Of a stretch of DNA of 62,204 nucleotides, positions 10,920 to 20,041 are shown piece after piece. The stretch comes from Rossellomorea aquimaris TF-12 (GTDB taxonomy: Bacteria > Bacillota > Bacilli > Bacillales > Bacillaceae_B). The position numbers and the translations under genes are program-made. The notes beneath the pieces are model-generated. The model was not told where the DNA came from. It did not search any database and was given only the letters and a program-made list of their open reading frames with translations. The stretch lies in the NCBI RefSeq assembly GCF_001648555.1, contig NZ_LQXM01000019.1:1-62204 (forward strand), given 5' to 3'. Numbering within the stretch: position 1 is the stretch's first letter; every line of letters begins with the position of its first letter.

Positions 10920-12380
10920 ATGATGACGAAGGAAGTACGTGTACGCTATGCTCCAAGTCCAACAGGACATTTACATATTGGAAATGCAAGAACTGCTTTG
11001 TTTAATTACTTGTACGCTCGAAGTGTGAATGGGAAATTTATCATTCGGATTGAAGACACAGATAAGAAGCGTAATATTGAGGGTGGAGAAGAGAGTCAAC
11101 TTAAATACCTTCAGTGGTTGGGAATAGACTGGGATGAAAGTGTAGATAAAGAAGGAGAATATGGTCCATATCGTCAATCAGAACGTAACCATATTTATGA
11201 GCAGTACTTAAATGAGCTATTGGAAAATGGAAAAGCCTATAAGTGCTATTGTACAGAAGAAGAGTTAGAAGCAGAACGCGAAGCACAGACTGAATCAGGT
11301 CAAATGCCACGATATTCAGGGAAATGTCGTAACTTAACAAAAGAAGATCAAGAAAAGCTAGCGGCAGAAGGTCGTCAGCCAAGTATTCGATTCCGTGTCC
11401 CAGAAGGAAAAGTATATTCATTTAATGACATTGTAAAAGAAGATGTCGCTTTTGAATCTGATGGTATCGGTGATTTTGTTATTGCTAAAAAAGATGGCAC
11501 TCCAACGTATAATTTCGCCGTTGCTGTGGATGATTATTTAATGAAAATCTCACATGTTCTTCGTGGAGAAGATCATATTTCTAACACGCCAAAGCAATTA
11601 ATGATTTTTGAAGCATTTGGATGGGATGCACCAATTTTCGGTCATATGACATTAATCGTAAACGAAAGCCGTAAAAAGTTAAGTAAGCGCGATGAAAGTA
11701 TCATTCAATTTATCGAGCAATATGAAGCTTTAGGGTATCTTCCGGAAGCTTTATTCAACTTCATTGCTTTATTAGGATGGTCTCCAAAAGGAGAAGAAGA
11801 GCTTTTCTCTAAAGAACAGTTCATCGAGATCTTTGATCCAGAACGTTTATCTACTTCTTCGGCTCTGTTTGATAACCAAAAGCTAACGTGGATGAATAAT
11901 CAGTATATGAAGAACCTGGAGCTGGATCAAGTAGTAGAGCTTTCTCTTCCACACTTAATTAAAGCAGGGAAGCTGGAGGAAAATCCGTCTTCAGAGCAAA
12001 AAGAATGGGCACGTGGTGTCATTTCCCTTTATCAGGAGCAAATGAGCTTTGGTGCTGAAATTGTTGAACTGTCTGAAATGTTCTTTAAGAAGGACCTTGA
12101 ATATGATGCTGATGCAAAAGCGGTATTAGAAGAAGAGCAGGTTCCGGAAGTTCTACAAGCATTTCTAAATGAAATTGATGCCTTAGAAAATTACGAAGCG
12201 GCTGAAATCAAATCATCGATCAAAAAGGTTCAAAAATCGACTGGTCATAAAGGGAAAAAATTATTTATGCCTATTCGTGTTGCTGTTACAGGTCAAACAC
12301 ACGGACCAGAATTGCCGAATGCCATTGAGCTTTTAGGGAAAGATAAAGTTAAATACCGCCTTCAAAGTCTTTTAGGTTAA
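10920..12380 (+). CDS. gltX: Glutamyl-tRNA synthetase
   Basis: A class I synthetase charging tRNA-Glu; in Bacillus it also mischarges tRNA-Gln, which GatCAB then corrects (family knowledge). The 486 residues have the HIGH-type motif HLHIGN within the first 25 residues, the KMSKS-type motif KLSKR in the middle and an anticodon-binding C-terminal helical domain. Two adjacent ATG codons (10920, 10923) are possible starts after GAGGAAAT. The promoter for the next operon overlaps its stop codon. Confidence 0.97.
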   Translation: MMTKEVRVRYAPSPTGHLHIGNARTALFNYLYARSVNGKFIIRIEDTDKKRNIEGGEESQLKYLQWLGIDWDESVDKEGEYGPYRQSERNHIYEQYLNELLENGKAYKCYCTEEELEAEREAQTESGQMPRYSGKCRNLTKEDQEKLAAEGRQPSIRFRVPEGKVYSFNDIVKEDVAFESDGIGDFVIAKKDGTPTYNFAVAVDDYLMKISHVLRGEDHISNTPKQLMIFEAFGWDAPIFGHMTLIVNESRKKLSKRDESIIQFIEQYEALGYLPEALFNFIALLGWSPKGEEELFSKEQFIEIFDPERLSTSSALFDNQKLTWMNNQYMKNLELDQVVELSLPHLIKAGKLEENPSSEQKEWARGVISLYQEQMSFGAEIVELSEMFFKKDLEYDADAKAVLEEEQVPEVLQAFLNEIDALENYEAAEIKSSIKKVQKSTGHKGKKLFMPIRVAVTGQTHGPELPNAIELLGKDKVKYRLQSLLG

Positions 12381-12405
12381 CATTTTTGGTTAAATGTAAT
12401 ATAGT
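12377..12405 (+). promoter_or_regulatory. Promoter of the cysE T-box operon
   Basis: TTAACA (12377-12382) and TATAGT (12400-12405), spacing 17 bp, overlap the gltX stop codon and lie directly upstream of the T-box leader. Confidence 0.6.
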
Positions 12406-12411
12406 AAGAGT

Positions 12412-12676
12412 ATCATCAAAATTGATATTAAATCGCGTTGATGAGGAGAAGTAAGAAAAGGATGCTTATTAGAGAGAACCATCACCGGCTGAAAGTGGTT
12501 TAAGCTAATCCGTTTCTGAAATGCACCTCAGAGCCCGTTACTGAAATATAGTAGGTAAAGGCGGTTCCCTACCGTTAACAGGATTTGAGTTGGAGAAGAG
12601 TATAAGACTTCTCAATCAGAGTGGAACCGCGCTACCTAAGCGTCTCTGTCAGTTTTCTGGCAGAGACGCTTTTTTT
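12412..12676 (+). promoter_or_regulatory. Cysteine T-box leader before cysE-cysS
   Basis: The leader has the T-box core AGAGTGGAACCGCG (12618-12631), an AGTA-type element in stem I (near 12449) and a specifier loop containing GAAATGCACC, where TGC at 12522-12524 is a Cys codon followed by A. Uncharged tRNA-Cys should stabilise the antiterminator and allow transcription of cysteine biosynthesis and charging genes. The competing terminator is AGCGTCTCTG (12639-12648) with CAGAGACGCT (12661-12670) plus seven T. Confidence 0.92.
12639..12676 (+). terminator. T-box regulated terminator
   Basis: A ten-base-pair perfect stem with a 12-nt loop and a T7 tract. The left arm follows the T-box sequence directly, as needed for mutual exclusion with the antiterminator. 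Confidence 0.9.
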
Positions 12677-12699
12677 ATGGAATGAAAGGAGGTTACCGT

Positions 12700-13350
12700 A
12701 TGTTTAAAACGTTTAAGGAAGATATCGAAGTAGTGTTTGAACAGGACCCTGCTGCAAGAAGTTATGTTGAAGTGATTCTGACCTACTCAGGGCTACATGC
12801 CATATGGGGTCACCGGATTGCTCATGCATTCTTCAAACGGAAATTCTTTTTTATAGCACGAGTCATTTCACAAGTCAGTCGCTTTTTTACAGGAGTAGAG
12901 ATACATCCTGGTGCAAAGATAGGAAGTCGCTTTTTTATCGATCACGGGATGGGTGTAGTCATTGGAGAAACGTGTGAAATAGGAGATAATGTGACCATCT
13001 TTCAAGGGGTCACATTAGGAGGAACTGGTAAGGAAAAAGGGAAACGTCATCCTACCATTCATGATAATGCCCTCATAGCAACTGGGGCGAAGGTGTTAGG
13101 TTCTATTATAGTTGGGGAAAACTCAAAGGTAGGAGCAGGTTCTGTAGTATTAAAGGATGTGCCTCCCAATTCCACTGTAGTAGGGATTCCTGGTAAGGTC
13201 GTTATACAGGATGGATTGAAGGTGCAAAAGGATTTGAATCATTGTGATATGCCAGACCCAATCAATGATCGAATGAAGCAAATGCAAGCAGAAATAGATG
13301 TTCTGAAAACTACATTAAAGGAATTTGAGGAAAGGAGTCGATCACTATGA
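12700..13350 (+). CDS. cysE: Serine O-acetyltransferase
   Basis: Acetylates serine with acetyl-CoA, the first step of cysteine synthesis. The 216-residue protein has an N-terminal helical region and a left-handed beta-helix of hexapeptide repeats (from [15 protein letters not shown] to about residue 180), with the [14 protein letters not shown] active-site segment. ATG 12700 with AAAGGAGG 7 nt upstream is chosen over ATG 12682. The stop overlaps cysS by 4 nt. Controlled by the upstream Cys T-box. Confidence 0.95.
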   Translation: MFKTFKEDIEVVFEQDPAARSYVEVILTYSGLHAIWGHRIAHAFFKRKFFFIARVISQVSRFFTGVEIHPGAKIGSRFFIDHGMGVVIGETCEIGDNVTIFQGVTLGGTGKEKGKRHPTIHDNALIATGAKVLGSIIVGENSKVGAGSVVLKDVPPNSTVVGIPGKVVIQDGLKVQKDLNHCDMPDPINDRMKQMQAEIDVLKTTLKEFEERSRSL

Positions 13351-14750
13351 CGATTCGTTTATATAATACACTCACTAGGCAAAAAGAGGAATTTAAGCCG
13401 TTAGAAGAGGGTAAAGTCAAAATGTATGTGTGCGGACCGACGGTTTATAATTATATTCACATCGGTAATGCACGTCCTGCAATCGTTTTTGATACAGTAA
13501 GACGTTACTTAGAATACAGAGGGTATGATGTGCAGTTTGTTTCAAACTTTACTGATGTAGATGATAAATTAATTAAAGCAGCAAAAGAACTGGGTGAGGA
13601 TGTTCCGACAATTGCAGAGCGTTTTATTCAAGCTTACTTTGAAGATACAGGAGCGTTAGGCTGTAAAAAAGCAGATGTTCACCCGACCGTAACAGAGAAT
13701 ATCGATACGATTATTGATTTTATCGCGGCTCTTATTGAAAAAGGATATGCATATGAATCTCAAGGAGACGTTTACTATCGTACGAGAAAATTTGATGGCT
13801 ATGGAAAGCTTTCTCATCAATCAGTGGATGAATTAAAAGTAGGGGCCCGTATTGATGTTGGGGACAAAAAAGAAGATGCACTTGATTTTGTTCTATGGAA
13901 AGCGGCGAAAGAAGGAGAAATATCATGGGAGAGCCCGTGGGGAGAAGGTCGACCAGGCTGGCATATAGAATGTTCAGCAATGGCAAAACGCTACTTAGGG
14001 AATACCATTGATATTCATGCGGGTGGACAGGATTTAACCTTCCCCCATCATGAAAATGAAATTGCCCAGTCCGAGGCATTAACAGGAGAACCATTTGCGA
14101 AGTATTGGATGCATAATGGTTATATTAATATCGATAATGAAAAGATGTCTAAATCGTTAGGGAACTTCGTATTAGTACACGATATTATTAAAGAACAGGA
14201 CCCTCAAGTTCTACGATTCTTTATGTTATCAGTTCATTATCGCCACCCGATCAACTATAATTTAGAGCTTCTTCAGAATGCTGAATCAGCTTTAGACCGT
14301 ATTAAAACAGCCTATGAAAACTTGAAGCATCGCCAAGAATCAAGCACAAACCTAACAGATAATAATCAAGAGTGGTTAGATAAAATTGCTGACTTAAAAG
14401 AACAATTTATTTCTGACATGGACGATGATTTTAATACAGCAAATGGGATATCCGTATTATTTGAACTATCAAAGCAAGCTAATTATTACTTAATGGAAAA
14501 AAACACTTCAACTGAAGTCATTGACGCTTTCTTACACCAGTTTGAAGATTTCTTTTCTGTATTAGGTCTTACTCTTCAACGAGAAGCAGAGCTATTGGAT
14601 GAAGAAGTAGAAGAGCTTATTGAAAAAAGAATTCAAGCTCGTAAGGACCGGAATTTCCAACTTTCCGATGAAATCCGTGACAAATTAAAAGAAATGAATA
14701 TTATTTTAGAAGACACGCCTCAAGGTACCCGTTGGAAGAGAGGGTCCTAA
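13347..14750 (+). CDS. cysS: Cysteinyl-tRNA synthetase
   Basis: A class I synthetase for tRNA-Cys. The 467 residues contain [15 protein letters not shown] near residue 28 (zinc-binding Cys plus HIGH-type motif), WHIECSAM and [10 protein letters not shown] (further zinc ligands), KMSKSLGN and a C-terminal helical domain. Coupled to cysE by an ATGA overlap, so charging and synthesis respond together to tRNA-Cys status. Confidence 0.97.
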   Translation: MTIRLYNTLTRQKEEFKPLEEGKVKMYVCGPTVYNYIHIGNARPAIVFDTVRRYLEYRGYDVQFVSNFTDVDDKLIKAAKELGEDVPTIAERFIQAYFEDTGALGCKKADVHPTVTENIDTIIDFIAALIEKGYAYESQGDVYYRTRKFDGYGKLSHQSVDELKVGARIDVGDKKEDALDFVLWKAAKEGEISWESPWGEGRPGWHIECSAMAKRYLGNTIDIHAGGQDLTFPHHENEIAQSEALTGEPFAKYWMHNGYINIDNEKMSKSLGNFVLVHDIIKEQDPQVLRFFMLSVHYRHPINYNLELLQNAESALDRIKTAYENLKHRQESSTNLTDNNQEWLDKIADLKEQFISDMDDDFNTANGISVLFELSKQANYYLMEKNTSTEVIDAFLHQFEDFFSVLGLTLQREAELLDEEVEELIEKRIQARKDRNFQLSDEIRDKLKEMNIILEDTPQGTRWKRGS

Positions 14751-15169
14751 TGATATACGAGACGAATGAGAAAATTGATGCAAAACAAATGAATGCTCTG
14801 GCATTAGCTTATATGGGAGATGCTGTATATGAAACGTATGTACGGCAGCTCCTCCTTACAAAAGGGAAGATCAAGCCAAATCAACTGCATAGAGCGGCAA
14901 CAAAATATGTATCAGCGAAAGCCCAAGCGGTCATCCTTAAAACGTTATTTGAAGAAGAACGATTGACGGAAGAGGAAATTACGATTGTCAAACGTGGTCG
15001 AAACGCGAAGTCAGGTACCATTCCGAAGAATACAGATGTACAAACATACAAACACAGTACAGCCTTTGAGGCTCTTATTGGTTATTTATTTTTGCTCAAT
15101 AGAACCGAGCGACTAGAGGAATTATTGAAGATGATTTTTGACCAAGCCCAATTTGGAAAGGAGGAGTAA
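14750..15169 (+). CDS. mrnC: Mini-ribonuclease III
   Basis: Mini-III trims the ends of 23S rRNA precursor. The 139-residue protein is an RNase III catalytic domain without the double-stranded RNA-binding domain; the acidic active-site segment [15 protein letters not shown] and RGRNAKSGT are evident. ATG 14750 overlaps the last base of the cysS stop. An in-frame ATG at 14732 inside cysS is less likely. Confidence 0.94.
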   Translation: MIYETNEKIDAKQMNALALAYMGDAVYETYVRQLLLTKGKIKPNQLHRAATKYVSAKAQAVILKTLFEEERLTEEEITIVKRGRNAKSGTIPKNTDVQTYKHSTAFEALIGYLFLLNRTERLEELLKMIFDQAQFGKEE

Positions 15170-15171
15170 GA

Positions 15172-15915
15172 ATGAGTAAGGATTTTATTGGCGGAAGAAA
15201 CCCTGTCATGGAAGCGTTAAAATCAGGGAGAGATATTAATAAAATTTGGATTGCAGAGGGATCTCAAAAAGGATCAATTCAACAGATACTTGGTCTTGCT
15301 AAAGAAATGAATGTGATGGTTCAATTTGTTCCAAAGAAAAAGATTGAACAGATGGTATCTGAAAATCATCAGGGAGTAGTGGCATCTGTAGCGGCCTATC
15401 AGTATGCGGAAATCGATGATTTATTCCATAAAGCAGAGCAAAAAGGGGAGGACCCATTCATTCTTATTCTAGATGAGCTTGAGGATCCCCATAATTTAGG
15501 TTCCATTATGAGAACGGCAGATGCAGCTGGAGCACACGGTATTATTATTCCTAAGAGAAGAGCAGTAGGACTGACTTCAACAGTGGCGAAAGCTTCAACC
15601 GGGGCTATTGAACATATTCCGGTCGTTCGTGTAACTAATTTATCCCGTACGGTGGACGAATTAAAGGACCGTGGGGTATGGATCGCTGGTACAGATGCAA
15701 AAGGAAAACAAGATTACAGACAGCTAGATGGAACATTACCCATCGGATTAATCATTGGAAGTGAAGGCAAAGGAATGAGTAGGATACTTGGAGACAAATG
15801 TGATTTCCTGATTCAATTACCTATGGTCGGACATGTCACTTCACTAAACGCGTCGGTGGCTGCCAGTTTATTAATATATGAGGTATATCGTAAGCGCCAC
15901 CCATTGGGAGAATAA
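15172..15915 (+). CDS. rlmB: 23S rRNA (guanosine 2'-O) methyltransferase RlmB-like
   Basis: A SPOUT-fold TrmH-family methyltransferase. The 247 residues have an N-terminal L30e-like RNA substrate domain (about 1-75) and a knotted SAM-binding domain with DPHNLGSIMRTADAAG, IGSEGKGM and VTSLNASVAASLLIYE. Known in B. subtilis as YacO; the exact 23S target is inferred from E. coli RlmB. Starts 2 nt after mrnC. Confidence 0.92.
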   Translation: MSKDFIGGRNPVMEALKSGRDINKIWIAEGSQKGSIQQILGLAKEMNVMVQFVPKKKIEQMVSENHQGVVASVAAYQYAEIDDLFHKAEQKGEDPFILILDELEDPHNLGSIMRTADAAGAHGIIIPKRRAVGLTSTVAKASTGAIEHIPVVRVTNLSRTVDELKDRGVWIAGTDAKGKQDYRQLDGTLPIGLIIGSEGKGMSRILGDKCDFLIQLPMVGHVTSLNASVAASLLIYEVYRKRHPLGE

Positions 15916-15921
15916 GGAGAG

Positions 15922-16431
15922 ATGGATATTCTCCTGGTGGATGGATATAACATTATCGGTGCTTGGCCAGAGCTTAATCAATTGAAGCAAAAGGATTTAG
16001 CTGCATCTCGAGACCGCCTCGTTGAACAGATGGCAGAATATCAGGGCTACACTGGTTACAGGGTCATTGTCGTCTTTGATGCTTACTATGTACAAGGAAT
16101 CGCTCGTAAATATAACAATTATAAAGTGGAAGTATTATTTACGAGAGAAAACGAAACAGCGGATGAAAGAATTGAAAAGCTTGCCATTGAACTTAGTAAT
16201 ATTAAAACCCAAATTCATGTAGCCACTTCTGATTTTACAGAGCAATGGGCGATCTTCGGTCAAGGGGCCCTTCGTAAATCAGCAAGAGAATTATTGAATG
16301 AAGTGAAAGTAATAGAAAAAAAGATTGAACGAAAGGTTCAACACTCTACCCATAAGAAACCCGCGTCAAAGATACAATTATCTGATGAAATTGCTGAAAT
16401 TTTCGAAAAATGGCGCCGAGGAGAAGGTTAG
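15922..16431 (+). CDS. rae1: Rae1, ribosome-associated A-site endoribonuclease
   Basis: A PIN/NYN-domain nuclease that cleaves mRNA in the ribosomal A site in B. subtilis (YacP). The 169-residue protein begins LLVDGYNIIGAW with the first catalytic Asp and continues with FDAYYV and a second acidic cluster (TADERIEKLA), then VATSDFTEQWAIFGQGA. Starts 6 nt after rlmB; the AAGGAG site is close to the ATG, but homologues share this start. Confidence 0.92.
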   Translation: MDILLVDGYNIIGAWPELNQLKQKDLAASRDRLVEQMAEYQGYTGYRVIVVFDAYYVQGIARKYNNYKVEVLFTRENETADERIEKLAIELSNIKTQIHVATSDFTEQWAIFGQGALRKSARELLNEVKVIEKKIERKVQHSTHKKPASKIQLSDEIAEIFEKWRRGEG

Positions 16432-16436
16432 GTGGG

Positions 16437-16466
16437 TTGACGATTGAATTTTCTGTAATGTATAAT
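16437..16466 (+). promoter_or_regulatory. SigA-type promoter of sigH
   Basis: TTGACG (16437-16442) and TATAAT (16461-16466) with an 18-bp spacer. In B. subtilis sigH is transcribed by SigA and repressed by AbrB during growth; no AbrB site can be read by eye. Confidence 0.75.
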
Positions 16467-16500
16467 ATTTCTATCTATTGTTTTGCGCGGGGGGATGTGT

Positions 16501-17154
16501 GTGAGCAATAACACTAGGATAGAAACACTTGATGATCGATTTACTGTAATGGATGATGAAGGAATCATAGAAGCTGTCCATCAGGGTGATAGCGAAGCAT
16601 TAAACTTTTTAATTAAAAAATATCGTAATTTTGTAAGAGCTAAAGCTCGTTCCTATTTTTTAATTGGAGCAGACAAAGAGGATATTGTTCAAGAAGGTAT
16701 GATTGGCCTCTATAAATCCATTCGTGACTATAAAGAGGACAAGCTTACTTCGTTTAAAGCGTTTGCCGAGCTTTGTATTACAAGACAAATCATTACAGCG
16801 ATTAAAACAGCCACTAGACAAAAGCACATACCTTTAAATTCTTATGTTTCATTAGATAAGCCTATTTATGATGACGAGTCTGACCGAACACTATTAGATG
16901 TCATTTCGGGTACGAAAGTAATGGATCCAGAATCTCTCATAATCAATCGTGAAGAGTTCGACAATATGGAAGACAAAATGGCTGAATTATTGAGCGACCT
17001 TGAGAGGAAAGTGCTGGCACTTTATCTTGATGGACAATCTTATCAGGAAATATCAGAAGAATTGAACCGTCACGTAAAGTCTATTGATAACGCTTTACAG
17101 AGAGTAAAGAGAAAGCTGGAACGATATCTGGAGGTTCGTGAAATAACCATGTAA
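16501..17154 (+). CDS. sigH: RNA polymerase sigma-H factor
   Basis: An alternative sigma factor directing early sporulation and competence genes (spo0A, kinA, ftsZ promoters in B. subtilis). The 217-residue protein has region 2 with DIVQEGMIGLYKSIRD and the -10-binding segment TSFKAFAELCITRQIITAIKT-like, and region 4 helix-turn-helix SYQEISEELNRHVKSIDNALQR. GTG 16501 is preferred on spacing from GGGGGG; an in-frame ATG at 16495 is possible. The N-terminal 20 residues are variable in the family. Confidence 0.95.
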   Translation: MSNNTRIETLDDRFTVMDDEGIIEAVHQGDSEALNFLIKKYRNFVRAKARSYFLIGADKEDIVQEGMIGLYKSIRDYKEDKLTSFKAFAELCITRQIITAIKTATRQKHIPLNSYVSLDKPIYDDESDRTLLDVISGTKVMDPESLIINREEFDNMEDKMAELLSDLERKVLALYLDGQSYQEISEELNRHVKSIDNALQRVKRKLERYLEVREITM

Positions 17155-17161
17155 TGTGTTA

Positions 17162-17190
17162 TTGACACAAATTGGTGGTCATGTTATTTT
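17162..17190 (+). promoter_or_regulatory. Promoter of rpmG-secE
   Basis: TTGACA (17162-17167) and TATTTT (17185-17190) at 17-bp spacing, 8 bp after the sigH stop and 38 bp before rpmG. Confidence 0.6.
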
Positions 17191-17227
17191 TGATTAGGAC
17201 TTAATACGTACTTTTAAGGTGAATAAT

Positions 17228-17374
17228 ATGACTACTAAACTTACATTGGCTTGTTCCATTTGTGGTTCGAGAAACTACAGTGTTCCAGGCAAAGGGAACC
17301 AGTCTGTTCGATTAGAACTGAAGAAATTTTGTAATAAATGTAATGCTCACACCATACACAAAGAAACAAAATAG
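17228..17374 (+). CDS. rpmG: Ribosomal protein L33 (zinc-ribbon form)
   Basis: A 48-residue protein read directly from the sequence, starting [13 protein letters not shown] and ending HKETK. It keeps all four zinc ligands (C9, C12, C35, C38), so it is the C+ paralogue, which is normally used when zinc is sufficient. It sits between sigH and secE, the position of rpmGC, which is a frameshifted copy in B. subtilis 168; here the frame is intact. The RBS is weak (AAGGTG). Confidence 0.93.
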   Translation: MTTKLTLACSICGSRNYSVPGKGNQSVRLELKKFCNKCNAHTIHKETK

Positions 17375-17423
17375 TTGAGTTAGCATGTTTTGCGTATTGA
17401 TATTAGTTGGAGGTTACAAACGG

Positions 17424-17603
17424 ATGTTTAAATTCTTTCGCAATGTTGCATCAGAAATGAGAAAGGTCAGCTGGCCGAAACGTAAAGAATTAACACGCTA
17501 CACAATCACTGTTATTTCAACAGTCGTGTTCGTTGCTCTTTTCTTTGCTGTGATAGATTTAGGAATCTCAGAGCTAATGAGATTGATCATTGGTTCTAAA
17601 TAA
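17424..17603 (+). CDS. secE: SecE, preprotein translocase subunit
   Basis: The 59-residue minimal SecE has a short amphipathic N-terminal part (FRNVASEMRKVSWPKRKEL) and one transmembrane helix near residues 28-50. It clamps SecY in the translocon. The start at ATG 17424 follows TTGGAGG. Translated 49 nt after rpmG in the same transcript. Confidence 0.95.
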   Translation: MFKFFRNVASEMRKVSWPKRKELTRYTITVISTVVFVALFFAVIDLGISELMRLIIGSK

Positions 17604-17639
17604 GATTGAATTAGTTGTATATATACCGTCAAAGCATGG

Positions 17640-17645
17640 TATAAT
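17640..17645 (+). promoter_or_regulatory. -10 element of a likely nusG promoter
   Basis: GGTATAATG contains a consensus -10 (17640-17645). The nearest -35-like hexamer, TTGTAT (17615-17620), is 19 bp away, a long spacer. Transcripts would enter the terminator-like hairpin at 17671-17698 after about 20-45 nt. Confidence 0.4.
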
Positions 17646-17670
17646 GAACATTAATAGAGTACAAGACCTT

Positions 17671-17698
17671 TAAGCCCGTTATTTTCTTACGGGTTTTT
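17671..17698 (+). terminator. Terminator or attenuator in the secE-nusG spacer
   Basis: CCCGT (17675-17679) pairs with ACGGG (17689-17693), extended by AAG/TTT and followed by a six-T run. It ends the rpmG-secE transcript and would also lie in the leader of a transcript started at 17640. Confidence 0.65.
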
Positions 17699-17843
17699 TC
17701 ATTGTTTAAGAAAGTGATTTTCTTAAAACGAGTGCAGTCTGGCACCATGATCCTAAATTGAGGTGGGTGTGCCTTTGTTTAAGTAGATAAAGGCAAGAGG
17801 TATTCTTAAATAGCGAGGAGGGACGGACTTTAAGTCCTATCAA

Positions 17844-18377
17844 ATGGAAAAGAATTGGTATGTAGTCCATACTTATTCAGGTTACGAGAATAAGGTAAAA
17901 GCAAACCTTGAGAAGCGTGTTGAAACAATGGGGATGCAAGATAAGATTTTCCGTGTAATCGTGCCTGAAGAAGAAGAAACAGATTTTAAAAATGGTAAGA
18001 AAAAAGTTGTAAAGAAAAAAGTATTCCCAGGATACGTTATTGTTGAAATCGTTATGACAGACGATTCATGGTATGTCGTTCGTAATACTCCTGGTGTTAC
18101 TGGATTTGTTGGCTCTTCTGGTGGAGGTTCCAAACCAACTCCGTTATTACCTGAAGAAGTAACGAACCTTCTGAAGCAAATGGGTATGACAGAGAAGAAA
18201 GTAGAAATTGATTTCGAATTAGGAGAAACAGTTAAAGTTAATGAAGGTCCATTTGCAAACTTTACTGGCTCAATCGAAGAGATTGATTCTACTAAAGCGA
18301 AAGTTAAAGTGCTTGTGAATATGTTTGGTAGAGATACCCCAGTAGAACTGGATTTCTCTCAAATTGATAAATTATAA
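17844..18377 (+). CDS. nusG: NusG transcription elongation factor
   Basis: Binds RNA polymerase to control pausing and termination and couples to the ribosome. The 177 residues comprise the NGN domain (WYVVHTYSGYENKVK through VRNTPGVTGFVG) and a C-terminal KOW domain (VNEGPFANFTGSIEEID). The ribosome binding site is GAGGAGGGA at some distance from ATG 17844. The leader also holds hairpins TTTAAGAAA/TTTCTTAAA (about 17704-17726) and GGCAC/GTGCC (about 17741-17773). Confidence 0.97.
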   Translation: MEKNWYVVHTYSGYENKVKANLEKRVETMGMQDKIFRVIVPEEEETDFKNGKKKVVKKKVFPGYVIVEIVMTDDSWYVVRNTPGVTGFVGSSGGGSKPTPLLPEEVTNLLKQMGMTEKKVEIDFELGETVKVNEGPFANFTGSIEEIDSTKAKVKVLVNMFGRDTPVELDFSQIDKL

Positions 18378-18388
18378 TGGAAAAGAAC

Positions 18389-18417
18389 TTGAAATCATTC
18401 TGAAAAAATGGTACTAT
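18389..18417 (+). promoter_or_regulatory. Promoter of rplK-rplA
   Basis: TTGAAA (18389-18394) and TACTAT (18412-18417), spacing 17 bp, directly after nusG; gives a ~125-nt leader. Confidence 0.6.
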
Positions 18418-18497
18418 TTCATAAGTCAGTGCGTCTCCACAAGAGATACTGAAATTAATAGACGTTCTTTATGTTGATAAAGACATTTTTTACATGA

Positions 18498-18525
18498 GTG
18501 GGAGGGTGAAGAACCCAATAACCAC
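18498..18525 (+). promoter_or_regulatory. Leader hairpin just upstream of rplK
   Basis: GTGG (18498-18501) pairs with CCAC (18522-18525) and GGGT (18504-18507) with ACCC (18513-18516), separated by an asymmetric GA/AATAA loop. It ends 12 nt before AAGGAGG of rplK. A site for autogenous control is plausible, but I cannot name the ligand. Confidence 0.4.
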
Positions 18526-18551
18526 ATCACGGACTTAAGGAGGTGTGTCTC

Positions 18552-18977
18552 GTGGCTAAAAAAGTTATAAAAATGGTTAAATTGCAGATTCCTGCCGGTA
18601 AAGCTAATCCAGCTCCACCAGTTGGTCCTGCACTAGGTCAAGCAGGTGTTAACATCATGGGATTCTGTAAGGAATTCAATGCTCGTACAGCAGATCAAGC
18701 TGGCTTAATCATTCCTGTTGAAATTACGGTATTTGAAGACCGTTCATTTACATTCATCACAAAAACTCCACCTGCTGCTGTTCTACTTAAAAAAGCAGCT
18801 GGTATCGAGTCTGGTTCAGGCGAACCAAACAGCAAGAAAGTGGCAACACTTAAACGCGACAAAGTGCGTGAAATTGCTGAAACAAAAATGCCTGATTTAA
18901 ATGCAGCTAGTGTTGAATCAGCTATGCGCATGGTAGAAGGAACTGCGCGCAGCATGGGTATTGTGATCGAAGACTAA
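18552..18977 (+). CDS. rplK: Ribosomal protein L11
   Basis: Part of the GTPase-associated centre with L10/L7/L12; needed for stringent-response sensing by RelA. The 141 residues have the N-terminal domain with [19 protein letters not shown] and a C-terminal rRNA-binding domain (GSGEPN... [22 protein letters not shown]). GTG 18552 follows AAGGAGG by 7 nt and is preferred over an upstream in-frame start. Confidence 0.97.
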   Translation: MAKKVIKMVKLQIPAGKANPAPPVGPALGQAGVNIMGFCKEFNARTADQAGLIIPVEITVFEDRSFTFITKTPPAAVLLKKAAGIESGSGEPNSKKVATLKRDKVREIAETKMPDLNAASVESAMRMVEGTARSMGIVIED

Positions 18978-19013
18978 TCCCAGCTTCGTTTATTTGAAAG
19001 TTCCTGTTGTTCG

Positions 19014-19051
19014 AGGTTGCGATGATGAAATGTACGTTTCACTCGCAACCT
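19014..19051 (+). promoter_or_regulatory. Candidate L1-binding hairpin upstream of rplA
   Basis: AGGTTGCGA (19014-19022) pairs with TCGCAACCT (19043-19051). An inner helix TGAAA/TTTCA (19026-19030, 19037-19041) is set off by a 3x1 internal loop (TGA opposite C). Two helices joined by an asymmetric loop are the general form of L1 sites in 23S rRNA and in L1 mRNAs, which suggests autogenous control. This is inference from shape. Confidence 0.45.
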
Positions 19052-19100
19052 TATTTCGTGGGAGGTTATTCCGCTAAAACCACATAAGGAGGAAATTATA

Positions 19101-19802
19101 ATGGCAAAAAAAGGTAAGAAGTTTCTTGAAGCTCAAAAGCTAGTAGATCGTACTACGGCTTATTCAGTAGAAGAAGCAATCGAATTAGTAAAGAAAACAA
19201 ACTTCGCTAAGTTTGACGCAACAATTGAAGTAGCGTTCCGCTTAGGTGTAGATACTCGTAAGAATGACCAGCAAATCCGTGGAGCAGTTGTACTACCACA
19301 CGGTACTGGTAAAACTCAAAAAGTTTTAGTATTCGCTAAAGGCGAAAAAGCAAAAGAAGCAGAAGCTGCTGGCGCTGATTTCGTTGGAGAAGCAGACTTA
19401 ATCGCTAAAATCAACCAAGGTTGGTTCGATTTTGATGTAATCGTTGCGACTCCAGACATGATGGGTGAAGTTGGTAAGCTTGGTCGTGTATTAGGACCTA
19501 AAGGTTTAATGCCAAACCCTAAAACTGGTACAGTAACATTCGACGTGACAAAAGCTGTTAATGAAATCAAAGCAGGTAAAGTTGAATACCGTGCTGACAA
19601 ATCAGGTAACGTTCACGTTCCTGTTGGAAAGATTTCATTCGACAACGAAAAGCTTGTTGAAAACTTTGCTACTATGTATGAAACAATGCTTAAAGTTAAA
19701 CCTGCTGCTGCAAAAGGAACTTACATGAAAAACGTTTCTGTAACTTCTACTATGGGACCTGGCGTTAAAGTCGATCCTTCAACTTTCGCAGTTAAGGCAT
19801 AA
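19101..19802 (+). CDS. rplA: Ribosomal protein L1
   Basis: Forms the mobile L1 stalk that guides E-site tRNA release. The 233 residues show the two-domain L1 fold with [22 protein letters not shown], the [14 protein letters not shown] signature and [22 protein letters not shown] strong AAGGAGG precedes ATG. Follows rplK by 123 nt containing the hairpin at 19014-19051. Confidence 0.98.
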   Translation: MAKKGKKFLEAQKLVDRTTAYSVEEAIELVKKTNFAKFDATIEVAFRLGVDTRKNDQQIRGAVVLPHGTGKTQKVLVFAKGEKAKEAEAAGADFVGEADLIAKINQGWFDFDVIVATPDMMGEVGKLGRVLGPKGLMPNPKTGTVTFDVTKAVNEIKAGKVEYRADKSGNVHVPVGKISFDNEKLVENFATMYETMLKVKPAAAKGTYMKNVSVTSTMGPGVKVDPSTFAVKA

Positions 19803-19809
19803 TTTGGTA

Positions 19810-19838
19810 TTGACTTACTGAGAACTAGTCTTTATAAT
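19810..19838 (+). promoter_or_regulatory. Promoter of rplJ-rplL
   Basis: TTGACT (19810-19815), 17 bp, TATAAT (19833-19838), starting 8 bp after the rplA stop. Confidence 0.75.
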
Positions 19839-19870
19839 TAGTTCTGTTGTTAAAAAACGAATACATTTGT

Positions 19871-19992
19871 ACCGTAGACAGTAGGAGCTCTTCACGAGCT
19901 TAATATCCTGCCGAGGTAATTGCGATAAAATAACCGCTTTACAGCGTGTTTGCAATGCCCTTGTGTCTACCTTGACATAAGGGCATTTTTTA
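19871..19992 (+). promoter_or_regulatory. L10 leader with attenuator
   Basis: The GTAGACAGTAGGAGC segment, CCTGCCGAGG and a closing TGTCTAC (19964-19970, pairing with GTAGACA at 19874-19880) are the hallmarks of the Firmicutes L10 leader, which is bound by L10(L12)4. A terminator AATGCCCTT (19954-19962)/AAGGGCATT with T6 overlaps the closing strand, so binding and termination are linked. Confidence 0.85.
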
Positions 19993-20041
19993 TTGGATGA
20001 CGGTATAAATGTTCATCAGTCAATCTACAGGAGGTGTAATG

